Shown one piece after another: positions 36,885 to 45,434 of a DNA stretch of 64,000 nucleotides (positions within the stretch are counted from its first letter, which is position 1; the number at the start of each line of letters is the position of its first letter). The notes beneath the pieces were generated by a model. It saw only the letters and a list, made by a program, of their open reading frames with translations, did not search any database and was not told where the DNA came from. Made by a program: the position numbers and the translations under genes. This DNA comes from Lachnospiraceae bacterium (lineage in GTDB: Bacteria > Bacillota > Clostridia > Lachnospirales > Lachnospiraceae), in assembly GCA_017543445.1 (NCBI GenBank), contig JAFYGB010000042.1, forward strand, positions 1 through 64,000, given 5' to 3'.

Positions 36885-38411
36885 ATGAGTCTGAATCAAA
36901 TGGACCGGTATTACCGGGCGGCCAGGCAGTTTGCCAAAGAACTGAATGACGTGACCATGCCGGCCGATGACGCGGAGCGGAAGCTTCGCGAGCAGTTCGC
37001 GCGCGCCGGCACTGAGACAGAGAAGTTGGCGTCGGTTTATTACGATGTGACGATCGAGCGGGACTGGCTCGAGCGGATCGAGGATGCATTGCCCCATTTG
37101 GAGGCGGCGATCCGCGAGGACCGGCAGTTCATCAAAACCGAGGGAAATATCACACCGATCGAGCGTGTGCGGAAGGTTTCCCGCACTTCGGTCGAACACC
37201 TGTCGCGGCACAGTGAGATGATCACGCATGTGCCGGAAGAAGGCGAGGATCTGATCCCCGATAAACTGAAGGTGTTCGAAAATGAGAGTAATTACGCCAT
37301 CTATGAGAACCGCGTGCTTTACATGATCCTATGTTACACACGCGATTTCGTGGACTATCGATTTTTTAAGATCTCGCAGGCCCGGAAGGAATGCAACTCC
37401 GAGATGGAGTTTCGTAAGTCCATCCTTACGCCGGACGGGCCGCTTCGGATGGAACTGCATTACAGCGACATGACGAACGGCCTGAATAATGCGGAAAACA
37501 CGGAGATCCTGGCGCGGCTGGAAGCGACTTCCGCGGCGGTCGCCGTGCTTCTGTCCATGCCGCTCATGCGGATCGTAGCGCAGGCACCGATGGTGCAGGC
37601 GCCCATCACGCGGACGAACGTCCTGCGTATGGATAAGCATTTCAAAGAAGTCGTTGCACTCTATGATTATCTGAGCTGTTACACAGAGGAAGGTTTTACG
37701 CTGGAGCGTCATGAGACGGTGATCTCACCGTTCCCGCCGACGTTACAGAAGTCCGCGATCGATATGACCATGTACACACACTTTTTATACAATGTGTACA
37801 GTCACGATCTGATGAAGACTTTGGAGGAACGATACGCTCAGGAAGAGGAGCGTCGGGACGAAGAGGCCAGAAAAAAGCGCGAGGCACGTCTGAAGGCGAT
37901 CTTCGATGGTAAGAACGCGGGGAATATCTCCCAGGCGGAGTTCCTCGAACTGCTGAGCGAGGCAGTCGCGATCAGCGAAGAAAAAGAAAACAAGATCCGG
38001 TCGCTTCTAAATGAAATGGATGCAGCTATGAGTGAGGCGGAAGCGGAAAAACGTCGCTATGATTCGCTGATGAGTGAGGCAGATCGCGGCCGTTCGGAAG
38101 CGGATGCGCTTCGCAGGCAGCTTTCGGACACGCGAAAGGAAACGGCTTCGCAGGTAGAAGAAATGCAGGCGAAACTGGATAAGGCACAGGAAGATCTGCT
38201 GGCGGAGCGAGAGCGCTGCCGGCTTTTAGAGGCGCGCGTTCTCGGCATGTTGGAACAGTATGGTGTGAAGAAACCGGATGTGGACATGACGGAACGGGAA
38301 GAGTTTCTGGAGCTGGAGAAGGAAAAAGATGCCTTCGATCGGTTCTTTGAGCGCAACTGGGGAACTGCAAAACGCAAGATCCGCAAGCGTATTCTGTGGA
38401 AGAGGGGGTAA
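36885..38411 (+). CDS. DUF2357-like protein with a long C-terminal coiled coil
   Basis: 508 residues, starting 12 bases after the first AAA+ gene with AAAGGAGG. Residues ~60-290 resemble the DUF2357 region that partners McrB-like ATPases (IERDWLERIEDALPHLE, then FENESNYAIYENRVLYMIL). Residues ~305-460 are a heptad-rich Glu/Lys/Arg coiled coil. The nuclease domain that follows DUF2357 in McrC-like proteins is not visible; the C-terminus is short and basic. It lies between the two ATPase genes, so it is probably their adaptor or scaffold. The DUF2357 assignment rests on motif likeness and is moderate. Confidence 0.72.
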   Translation: MSLNQMDRYYRAARQFAKELNDVTMPADDAERKLREQFARAGTETEKLASVYYDVTIERDWLERIEDALPHLEAAIREDRQFIKTEGNITPIERVRKVSRTSVEHLSRHSEMITHVPEEGEDLIPDKLKVFENESNYAIYENRVLYMILCYTRDFVDYRFFKISQARKECNSEMEFRKSILTPDGPLRMELHYSDMTNGLNNAENTEILARLEATSAAVAVLLSMPLMRIVAQAPMVQAPITRTNVLRMDKHFKEVVALYDYLSCYTEEGFTLERHETVISPFPPTLQKSAIDMTMYTHFLYNVYSHDLMKTLEERYAQEEERRDEEARKKREARLKAIFDGKNAGNISQAEFLELLSEAVAISEEKENKIRSLLNEMDAAMSEAEAEKRRYDSLMSEADRGRSEADALRRQLSDTRKETASQVEEMQAKLDKAQEDLLAERERCRLLEARVLGMLEQYGVKKPDVDMTEREEFLELEKEKDAFDRFFERNWGTAKRKIRKRILWKRG

Positions 38412-38417
38412 GTCCGG

Positions 38418-39791
38418 ATGGAAGAAAAGAAGGACCGAGTCGTCTGGTTTTGGCGGTTCGTGATATTCGCAGCGATCGCTGTGGTCAGTTCCGTGATGAT
38501 CATCATCGGATCGGCGTTTTCGGGCGCGAAGAATCTGGCAGATATCTTCGGTACCGGAACACTGCTGCGTTCGGAGACGGTTTACCTCACGGTGATCTTT
38601 GCGTTGCTGCTTCCAGTCGTTCTGATCGGCATGACATTGTACATCCTGAAGCAGGGACGTGGCTATCTCTGGAACGGAAAGAAGCGCAGAAGAAAGGATA
38701 AATACGCAGATGGCAGACGCTTTCGTGCACTCTGCTCGATCGACAATGTGGCTTTAAACCGTGTGACGAAGCCGGATACCGAGGTGCCGCCGCTGTTTAA
38801 GGTATGCGCGGACTTCCGCAAATTTGCCGCATCCAAGTTGCATCTGTACTATGAAGAGGAGGATATCCGTCGGTTTGTGGCCGGATTTGCCGTATCCCGT
38901 TTGATGATCATGCAGGGACTGTCCGGTACCGGAAAGACTTCGCTGGCGACGGCGTTCGGCGAGTTTTTGGGAAATCCATCGACCGTTATCTCCGTGCAGC
39001 CCATGTGGAAGGAGCGCGCGGACGTCATCGGATACTTTAATGAATTTACAAAGCAGTTCACTGAGAGCCAGCTTCTGAAGAAGTTATATGAGGCGTGCTA
39101 CTCGGACGACATCCATATCATCGTTTTGGATGAGATGAACATTGCCCGCGTGGAATATTACTTCGCGGACTTCCTGTCGCTGATGGAACTGAGCCCGGAG
39201 TCCCGATATCTCGAGATCACCTCGGACCGCTGGGAGAAGGATCCGGCGCTTTTAGAGAGCGGACGCCTGCGTCTGCCGGACAATGTCTGGTTCATCGGCA
39301 CGGCAAATAACGATGATTCGACATTTGCCATCTCGGATAAGGTCTATGACCGTGCGATGGTAATGAACCTCGATAACAAAGCGAAGCCTTTTTCCGCGAA
39401 ATTTGATGGCTGCGAGAGGATCTCTTTTGCATCCTTCTGCCACATAACGGAATGGGTAAAACAGACATTCGCCATGACCGCTCGTAACCGCAGAAAGCTT
39501 TTGGAGATCGACCGGTACCTCATGGAGAATTATCATATTACGTATGGTAACCGTATCCGCAAGCAGATGGAGGAATATGTTGCCGTCTATATTGCGTGTG
39601 GCGGAACCGAGGAAGAAGCACTCGACGATTTTCTGGTGAAGAAGGTACTACGGAAACTGGAGGGACAGAACCCGATCGTGATATCGAATGCCAGAAAGGG
39701 ACTTTTGCAGAAACTGGATGAACTGTTCGGCGTCGACGGGATGCCGCTGTGCCGGAATTATCTGCATTTCCTGAGCCAGGCCGTGTCGTAG
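38418..39791 (+). CDS. Membrane-anchored McrB-like AAA+ ATPase, copy 2
   Basis: 457 residues. Two N-terminal helices (about 10-33 and 53-76) precede a basic loop (KKRRRKDK) and the AAA+ domain. Walker A is GLSGTGKTS (about 167), Walker B IIVLDEMNIARVEYYFADFL (about 233), sensor WFIGTANNDDSTF, and TYGNRIRKQMEEY lies near the end. Long stretches match copy 1 nearly residue for residue (SVQPMWKERADVIGYFNEFT), so it is a tandem paralog separated by the DUF2357-like gene. The different membrane anchor (two helices rather than one) suggests distinct roles in one hetero-oligomer. It begins 6 bases after the previous stop. Confidence 0.9.
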   Translation: MEEKKDRVVWFWRFVIFAAIAVVSSVMIIIGSAFSGAKNLADIFGTGTLLRSETVYLTVIFALLLPVVLIGMTLYILKQGRGYLWNGKKRRRKDKYADGRRFRALCSIDNVALNRVTKPDTEVPPLFKVCADFRKFAASKLHLYYEEEDIRRFVAGFAVSRLMIMQGLSGTGKTSLATAFGEFLGNPSTVISVQPMWKERADVIGYFNEFTKQFTESQLLKKLYEACYSDDIHIIVLDEMNIARVEYYFADFLSLMELSPESRYLEITSDRWEKDPALLESGRLRLPDNVWFIGTANNDDSTFAISDKVYDRAMVMNLDNKAKPFSAKFDGCERISFASFCHITEWVKQTFAMTARNRRKLLEIDRYLMENYHITYGNRIRKQMEEYVAVYIACGGTEEEALDDFLVKKVLRKLEGQNPIVISNARKGLLQKLDELFGVDGMPLCRNYLHFLSQAVS

Positions 39792-39799
39792 GGGGAACT

Positions 39800-40939
39800 A
39801 TGAAGAAACACTTTTCTATGAATATGATCGGGATCTGCGGTGTAGTGATCGCTGCCGTGCTGGTTCTTCTGACGCTGTTGGCGGCGACCGGCAGTTTTCA
39901 TTACCGCAAGACGGAACTGTTTATCCGGACCAGCTCTGCGGAAAAAAAGTATGATGGTAAACCGCTCAAGAGTTCACAGTGGTTTCTGGTATCCGGAGAG
40001 GTAGCGAAAGAGCATAAACTGATCGTGGAGACCCGCGGAAGCCAGACGGAGATCGGAAAGAGCGAGAATGTCGCATCGATCCGGATCGAGGATACTTCCG
40101 GTTTAGATGTTACGAATCAGTATGAGATCAAAACCGAGTTCGGTGAACTTGAGGTCGAACGCCGAAAACTGAGTTTCATCAGTGAGAGTGCGGAGAAGAT
40201 CTGGGACGGGACTCCTTTAGTACAACATACAGTGCGCTTGTATGACGGCAGCGTTTATGGCGATTCCACGTGGGAAGCTTATGAGTTTACCGACCCGATC
40301 CAAGTTGGTTTATATCGCAACACCTATCAGATCCGCATTTTGGATGAGAATGGCGAGGATGTCTCGGAAAACTATGAGATCGAACGGGAGTTCGGCGATC
40401 TGACGATCCGCCAGGGCTATCTGTTGCTCGCCTCCGGTTCGACGACGAAAGAATACGATGGTTTGGAGCTGACGAACGACGAATGCCGTATCGTAGAAGG
40501 GTCGGTAGCCCCGGGACACAAGCTTCAGATGAAGGCCATCGGAAGTATACAGGAAGTCGGTTTTTGCAGAAATACGATCCAGGCGGTCATCGTGGACGCG
40601 GATGGTATGGACGTCACGAAGCTCTATGACATTCAGTACAACATGGGACTTTTGACCATCAACCCGCGAAGATTGACCATTCGGACGCTGGATGTGACCC
40701 GGCCGTATTATGATAGTGCGGTCGAAAACGACTGGTCTTTAGTCGGCGGCTCCTTGCTGGCGGGCGACGTGCTGAGCGTTACGACCTTGCAAAAGAGCAG
40801 TTCGGAGTATGATGAAGAAGTCGGGACGTTCGACAACTCCGTTCTCTACTATGACATAGTGAATGAGAGGGATAATAAGAGCAGAACCGGTTGCTATCAG
40901 ATCTCATTCCAGTATGGAACATTGGTTCTGACGGAATAA
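39800..40939 (+). CDS. Membrane-anchored extracellular protein with YDG-type repeats
   Basis: 379 residues from the ATG at 39800 (GGGGGAACT upstream), 8 bases after the ATPase stop. One N-terminal helix (about 11-33) is followed by an extracellular part built of at least four ~85-residue beta repeats. These carry the bacterial YDG/MBG pattern: SAEKKYDGKPL, SAEKIWDGTPL and STTKEYDGLEL, each closing with a D-V-(T/S)-(N/K)-Y-(E/D)-I motif. Such repeats are spacers or adhesion modules on secreted proteins. The next gene encodes the same repeats plus an enzyme domain, so the two are probably partners. Confidence 0.82.
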   Translation: MKKHFSMNMIGICGVVIAAVLVLLTLLAATGSFHYRKTELFIRTSSAEKKYDGKPLKSSQWFLVSGEVAKEHKLIVETRGSQTEIGKSENVASIRIEDTSGLDVTNQYEIKTEFGELEVERRKLSFISESAEKIWDGTPLVQHTVRLYDGSVYGDSTWEAYEFTDPIQVGLYRNTYQIRILDENGEDVSENYEIEREFGDLTIRQGYLLLASGSTTKEYDGLELTNDECRIVEGSVAPGHKLQMKAIGSIQEVGFCRNTIQAVIVDADGMDVTKLYDIQYNMGLLTINPRRLTIRTLDVTRPYYDSAVENDWSLVGGSLLAGDVLSVTTLQKSSSEYDEEVGTFDNSVLYYDIVNERDNKSRTGCYQISFQYGTLVLTE

Positions 40940-40965
40940 GATGAGCACCGATACAGGAGGCAGAC

Positions 40966-43740
40966 ATGTACGAAGAATATGAACAGAAAATGGAGCGGAT
41001 GGCGCGCATCCTGAAAGTGGTAAAGCGGATCGTTATCGTATTGGTGATCGTGTTACCTCTGTTTTTGGTGTTTTTCTTTTGTGTAGGCTTTCAGTATCGT
41101 GCCATGACGTGTAAGAACGTGGTATACGGCGAAACACCGAGGCCGAAGGCGCATTTTACCGCGATCGGAGATATGACGTATGAGTACCGACCGGCGGATT
41201 CAGAGGATGCGCAGTGGAGCACAGATGTGCCGGTTTTACCGGGCGAATATGAAGTGCGCGCCCAGATCGTTTCGGTTTTCGGAGTCAAAAAGGAAAGTAC
41301 CACAAAATTTCAGATCACACCGAAGAAACTGGATGTTGACCTGAAGGATATCTCTACCATGGGGGATCCGCATTATGCGACCGTAACACAAGGAGATTAT
41401 GAGATCCGCGGACTGGAATATGACGACCGGGTACAGAACGTGAGGGTCCAGATCGATGACAACGGTTCCGTGACGATGCTGTCCTATCATCTGGAGGATA
41501 TTCAGATCGTGCACGGGAATGGAACGGATGCTATGGATTGTTACATCATCCCGACTAAGACCGCAAAGATCCAGGATACCCGTGATGTCCTTATCGTCGC
41601 GGCGGGAAGCCGTACCATGACGTATGAAGGCGATCCGGAAGCATTTTTGGACTATGATGAATGGAGTATCGTATCCGGAAAGCTTCAATCCGGACACACG
41701 GCAGAGTTCCATTGCCAATCGATCCAGAATGATATCAACAACCCCTTGCATGCAGTTAATAAAATCGTAAGCGGAGGAATAAAGGACGAAGCGGGGAACT
41801 CCGTCGACGATCAGTATAAGGTCGAATTCCGAGATGGAGATTTGAGGTTGCTCCCTCGGAAGGTCACCCTGACCAGTGGTTCTGCGACGAAAGTATACGA
41901 TGGTACGGCGCTGACGAACCCGGATTATACCGAAGATGGCGTCCTCGAGGGCGACCATTTGGACACACGCTGTATCGGATCGATCGTAGATCCGGGCACG
42001 GTCAATAATGATTTCGGGGCAAAAACAGTTAGTAGTGATCGTTTCGGAGACGTTACGAGATGCTATGATTTCACGGAAAAACTCGGGAAACTGAAGGTGA
42101 CGGCTGCCGGTGGCAATGGCGGAAGCGGCGGAAATGGCGGCGGTGGCGGCGGCATCCGAACCGATGACTGGGGAAATAGACAAGACAAGATCAAAACGGC
42201 CGACGAGAGCGGCTTCCAGATAGCTCGAGATGGTTCTGAATTTTCAGCGGCTCGAGACGGTGATTCGAGAGGAAGCTTCCAGTTTGGCGATCAGATGAAC
42301 AATGCGCAGAGAGTGTTTTCTTTCTACGGACAGAGTGACCGCCTGTATTACTTCCGAGAATATACGTATGGTGAATATACCGGCAGCGGTTTCCTGAAGT
42401 CCCAAGGTGAGGAAGCATATAGTGCATGGTCGGATTATCTTATGGGAAATGCGATCCTGAACAGCAGTCGCGGTTATCGGGATATCGTAAGAATCGAAGA
42501 TCTGGCCCTCGATCATATGGTCTACCCCTATTATATGACAAAGCCTGCAGAGCCCGGTGCAGAAAGCGACAGTTTTGTTTATGAAACCTATTTCGTCCAG
42601 GGGTATCTGGATTACACTGCACGTGACGATGAGAATGAGAAGACATACAGAGAATTTGTCTACTCGAAATATCTGGATGTTCCGGCGGACGTGAAGGAGA
42701 AACTTCTGGAGCTCGGAGCACAAGAAGGCTTAGCAGAAGGAGAATATGATCTCATTTCCAAAATCGCTGTGTATATCCAGAATGCAGCGGAATACTCCTT
42801 TGATTTCGGAACGATCCCGAGCGATGAGGATCTGGTACTGTATTTCCTGACGAAAAGCAAAAAAGGAATATGCCAGCATTTCGCAGCGGCGGCGACTCTT
42901 ATGTATCGTACGTACGGAATACCCGCAAGGTATGTCGTCGGATTTATGCAGGAGGGACGGCCCGGAAAATGGACGAGCGTGACGACGAACCGTGGACATG
43001 CCTGGGTCGAGGTATATGTTGATGGTTACGGTTGGATGCCGGTCGAGGTGACCGGCCAGCCCGGCTTCTCCGGTGAGGTGCCCGGCGGTTATGATTACCA
43101 GTATGAAGATGACTGGAATTATGAGGATTTCTTATCGATCACCATAGTGTATGACCGTTACGTCAAGGTTTATGACGGAAAGAAGGGCGACACGCCGATC
43201 CTTCATGGACATGTGCTTTCGGGCAGACTTCGTAAGGGCGATAAGATCGAGTTGCAGTCTGTCGTGGTGGAAGACCTGGAGAAATACCGCGTCGTTGGCG
43301 ACACGTATTTTGACCTTCCGGAGGGGGCGATCCGCATCACCGATTCCGCGGGCAGAGATGTCACAAGCGATTACGATATCGCAGTTGTGGGCCCTCGTTA
43401 TATCATTCAGGCCAGACCGCTCTCCATTAATGTATATGGCGATTATGGCGAGAATAACGAGTTGTGGCACATGAAACGTATGAATTGGAGTATATCGGAT
43501 GGTTCTTTGGCTCCGGGACATACGTTGGAAGTCTATTGCGAGGATCCGGATAAAGAGAGTGGGTTCGTCTATTCTCTGTGTACGGTCGGAGAATATAAGA
43601 TCTGTGCAATGATCCTCGATGAGAATGGAAATAACGTGACATCCAACTACGAACTTTACTCGCAGATCATAATGGACAGGACGAGTAGTTCGACCGATAA
43701 AAAAGGCACTACACAACCGGCTACGTTTCCGGTTTACTAG
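40966..43740 (+). CDS. Membrane-anchored YDG-repeat protein with transglutaminase-like domain
   Basis: 924 residues. An N-terminal helix (about 20-43) is followed by YDG-type repeats (TLTSGSATKVYDGTAL near 305), a glycine-rich hinge (GGNGGSGGNGGGGGG, about 385) and a transglutaminase-like domain (about 520-720). Its Cys lies in GICQHFAAAATLMYRTYGIPARYV (about 636) and its His in RGHAWVEVYVDG (about 677). The third position reads GWMPVEVTG, with Glu where Asp is usual. Further YDG-like repeats (YDRYVKVYDGKKG) close the protein. The domain could crosslink or cleave extracellular proteins. It is the last gene of the AAA+ operon and is followed by a strong terminator. Confidence 0.87.
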   Translation: MYEEYEQKMERMARILKVVKRIVIVLVIVLPLFLVFFFCVGFQYRAMTCKNVVYGETPRPKAHFTAIGDMTYEYRPADSEDAQWSTDVPVLPGEYEVRAQIVSVFGVKKESTTKFQITPKKLDVDLKDISTMGDPHYATVTQGDYEIRGLEYDDRVQNVRVQIDDNGSVTMLSYHLEDIQIVHGNGTDAMDCYIIPTKTAKIQDTRDVLIVAAGSRTMTYEGDPEAFLDYDEWSIVSGKLQSGHTAEFHCQSIQNDINNPLHAVNKIVSGGIKDEAGNSVDDQYKVEFRDGDLRLLPRKVTLTSGSATKVYDGTALTNPDYTEDGVLEGDHLDTRCIGSIVDPGTVNNDFGAKTVSSDRFGDVTRCYDFTEKLGKLKVTAAGGNGGSGGNGGGGGGIRTDDWGNRQDKIKTADESGFQIARDGSEFSAARDGDSRGSFQFGDQMNNAQRVFSFYGQSDRLYYFREYTYGEYTGSGFLKSQGEEAYSAWSDYLMGNAILNSSRGYRDIVRIEDLALDHMVYPYYMTKPAEPGAESDSFVYETYFVQGYLDYTARDDENEKTYREFVYSKYLDVPADVKEKLLELGAQEGLAEGEYDLISKIAVYIQNAAEYSFDFGTIPSDEDLVLYFLTKSKKGICQHFAAAATLMYRTYGIPARYVVGFMQEGRPGKWTSVTTNRGHAWVEVYVDGYGWMPVEVTGQPGFSGEVPGGYDYQYEDDWNYEDFLSITIVYDRYVKVYDGKKGDTPILHGHVLSGRLRKGDKIELQSVVVEDLEKYRVVGDTYFDLPEGAIRITDSAGRDVTSDYDIAVVGPRYIIQARPLSINVYGDYGENNELWHMKRMNWSISDGSLAPGHTLEVYCEDPDKESGFVYSLCTVGEYKICAMILDENGNNVTSNYELYSQIIMDRTSSSTDKKGTTQPATFPVY

Positions 43741-43757
43741 GCACTGATAGAAAAACG

Positions 43758-43799
43758 AAAGAGTGCATCTTCGGGTCATCCCGGATGCACTCTTTTGAT
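43758..43799 (+). terminator. Terminator of the AAA+/YDG operon
   Basis: AAAGAGTGCATC (43758-43769) pairs with GATGCACTCTTT (43784-43795) around an inner CGGG-TCAT-CCCG stem, ending in TTTTGATT. Confidence 0.85.
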
Positions 43800-43829
43800 T
43801 CGAAAATATAAAAAAGTTGAAATTTAATC

Positions 43830-43876
43830 TTGACAGTGATAAGATTGCGTGTTACAATCTAAGCAGTGATAAGATT
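43830..43876 (+). promoter_or_regulatory. tetR promoter with two direct-repeat operator sites
   Basis: TTGACA (43830-43835), 17 bases and TACAAT (43853-43858). The 13-base word CAGTGATAAGATT occurs twice, at 43834-43846 (between -35 and -10) and 43864-43876 (after -10), 30 bases apart. This is a good autorepression site. Confidence 0.8.
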
Positions 43877-43891
43877 AAAGGAGGCGATACG

Positions 43892-44458
43892 ATGACGGAA
43901 AGGACATACCATCATGGGAATCTCAGACAGGAACTGATGGAGAAGGGCTTGCAATATGTGGAGCGATACGGTGTGGAGAGCCTGTCCATGCGGAAACTGG
44001 CGGAGTCGTCCGGGGTCAGTTCGGCGGCGCCGTATGCGCATTTTAAGAATAAAGAGGATTTCCTGAAAGCGGTGCAGGAATATATCACCGAGCAGTTTAG
44101 TGAGATTTTGAAGAAAACCGCAGAGCGGTGCGGGAACGGCCCGCGACTTCTTTTGGAACTGGGGAAGAGTTACGTGCTGTTTTTCTCGGAGAACCCCACG
44201 TATTACCGCTTCCTGTTTACACGAGGAACGCCGGACATCCGGGATTATGAGCCCTTCATGATCTTTTCCTCGGCGGTGTGTACGCAGCCGACGGGGGGAG
44301 CAGCCGGTGAGGATGCAGAAGAAAGCCGCGCGAAAACATTGGCCTTGTGGTCCGTGGTCCACGGGCTGGCGCAGATCGCGACCATTCCCGGAGCACTCGA
44401 CCCGGAACACCTGGAAGAGGAGATCGAACGGATCTTAAACGCAGTCACGATAAAGTAA
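43892..44458 (+). CDS. TetR-family transcriptional regulator
   Basis: 188 residues from the ATG at 43892 (AAAGGAGG upstream). The N-terminal helix-turn-helix reads YHHGNLRQELMEKGLQYVERYG and LSMRKLAESSGVSSAAPYAHFKNKEDFL, the TetR pattern in its WHG-subfamily form. The C-terminal ligand domain is helical with no recognisable ligand. It probably controls itself and the flavodoxin-ferredoxin gene 48 bases downstream via the two direct repeats at its promoter. Confidence 0.92.
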   Translation: MTERTYHHGNLRQELMEKGLQYVERYGVESLSMRKLAESSGVSSAAPYAHFKNKEDFLKAVQEYITEQFSEILKKTAERCGNGPRLLLELGKSYVLFFSENPTYYRFLFTRGTPDIRDYEPFMIFSSAVCTQPTGGAAGEDAEESRAKTLALWSVVHGLAQIATIPGALDPEHLEEEIERILNAVTIK

Positions 44459-44506
44459 GATATAAGAGTATATAGAATCAAGTATAATGATAGAGGAGAA
44501 TAGAAA

Positions 44507-45280
44507 ATGGTAGGAATATATATGAGCGGAACGGGAAATACGAAGCATTGCCTGACGAAGCTGGTGGGGATGCTGGATCGTGAGGCGGAACTGGTGCCGA
44601 TAGAGCGGGAGGACGCGGCAGCGAAGATCGCGGAGCAGGACCTCATCTACCTCGCCTACCCCACACAGTTTTCCAATGTACCGTACATGGTGAAGGATTT
44701 CATCCAGAAGAACCCGGAGATCTGGAAGGGCAAGCGTGTGTTCTGTCTGGTGACGAAGGGGGCATTTTCCGGAGATGTGACCGGATGCGCGGCGCGGGTG
44801 CTCAAAAAGTACGGGGCGCAGGTCGTCGGCGGCTTGCAGGTGAAGATGCCCGACTCGGTCTGCGACAGCAAGATGCTGAAGAAATCCGCGGAAGAGAATA
44901 AGAAGATCATCCGCGAGGCGGACGAGAAACTCGTGAAGACGGCGGAGATCATCCGCAGCGGCGGTGCCTACCCGCAGGAAGGGCTGTCCTTCTTCGCGCA
45001 CCTGGCGGGCCTGTTCGGTCAGCGCCTGTGGTCCTACGGCAAGACGAAGAACTACAGTAAGAAGCTGAAGATCAGTGACGCCTGCGTCGGCTGCGGCCTG
45101 TGCGCGAAGAATTGCCCGATGAAGAACCTCTCCATTCAGGACGGAAAGGCTGTTTGTTCCGGGAAATGCGCGATGTGCTATCGGTGCATCAGCACCTGCC
45201 CGAAACAGGCCATCACCCTGCTCGGAAAGAAGGTCGTGGAGCAGACCCGGTACGAGAAATTTGCAGGCGAAGATAAGTAG
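44507..45280 (+). CDS. EFR1-type flavodoxin/ferredoxin fusion protein
   Basis: 257 residues. The N-terminal flavodoxin-like domain (YMSGTGNTKHC phosphate loop, then YPTQFSNVPYMVKDFI) is followed from about residue 185 by two 4Fe-4S motifs, CVGCGLCAKNCP and CAMCYRCISTCP. The layout fits the EFR1 family of small anaerobe electron-transfer proteins. It is cotranscribed with the TetR regulator. Likely function is electron transfer or reduction of a small molecule; the partner is unknown. Confidence 0.9.
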   Translation: MVGIYMSGTGNTKHCLTKLVGMLDREAELVPIEREDAAAKIAEQDLIYLAYPTQFSNVPYMVKDFIQKNPEIWKGKRVFCLVTKGAFSGDVTGCAARVLKKYGAQVVGGLQVKMPDSVCDSKMLKKSAEENKKIIREADEKLVKTAEIIRSGGAYPQEGLSFFAHLAGLFGQRLWSYGKTKNYSKKLKISDACVGCGLCAKNCPMKNLSIQDGKAVCSGKCAMCYRCISTCPKQAITLLGKKVVEQTRYEKFAGEDK

Positions 45281-45321
45281 AATAGAAGGCTTACAAATCC
45301 GGTCCGGCGACGGGCCGGATA

Positions 45322-45350
45322 TTGAAAAAGCGTTGTGAATACTATATAAT
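45322..45350 (+). promoter_or_regulatory. Promoter of the three-gene secreted-protein operon
   Basis: TTGAAA (45322-45327), 17 bases and TATAAT (45345-45350), 84 bases before the ATG. Confidence 0.72.
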
Positions 45351-45434
45351 TGAATAAGTGGTAATTATCGAAACGCGGATTTCCGTGGAGACAGACCTTA
45401 AGGTGGCGTAGGCCGCCGGAACAGGGGGACTTTC

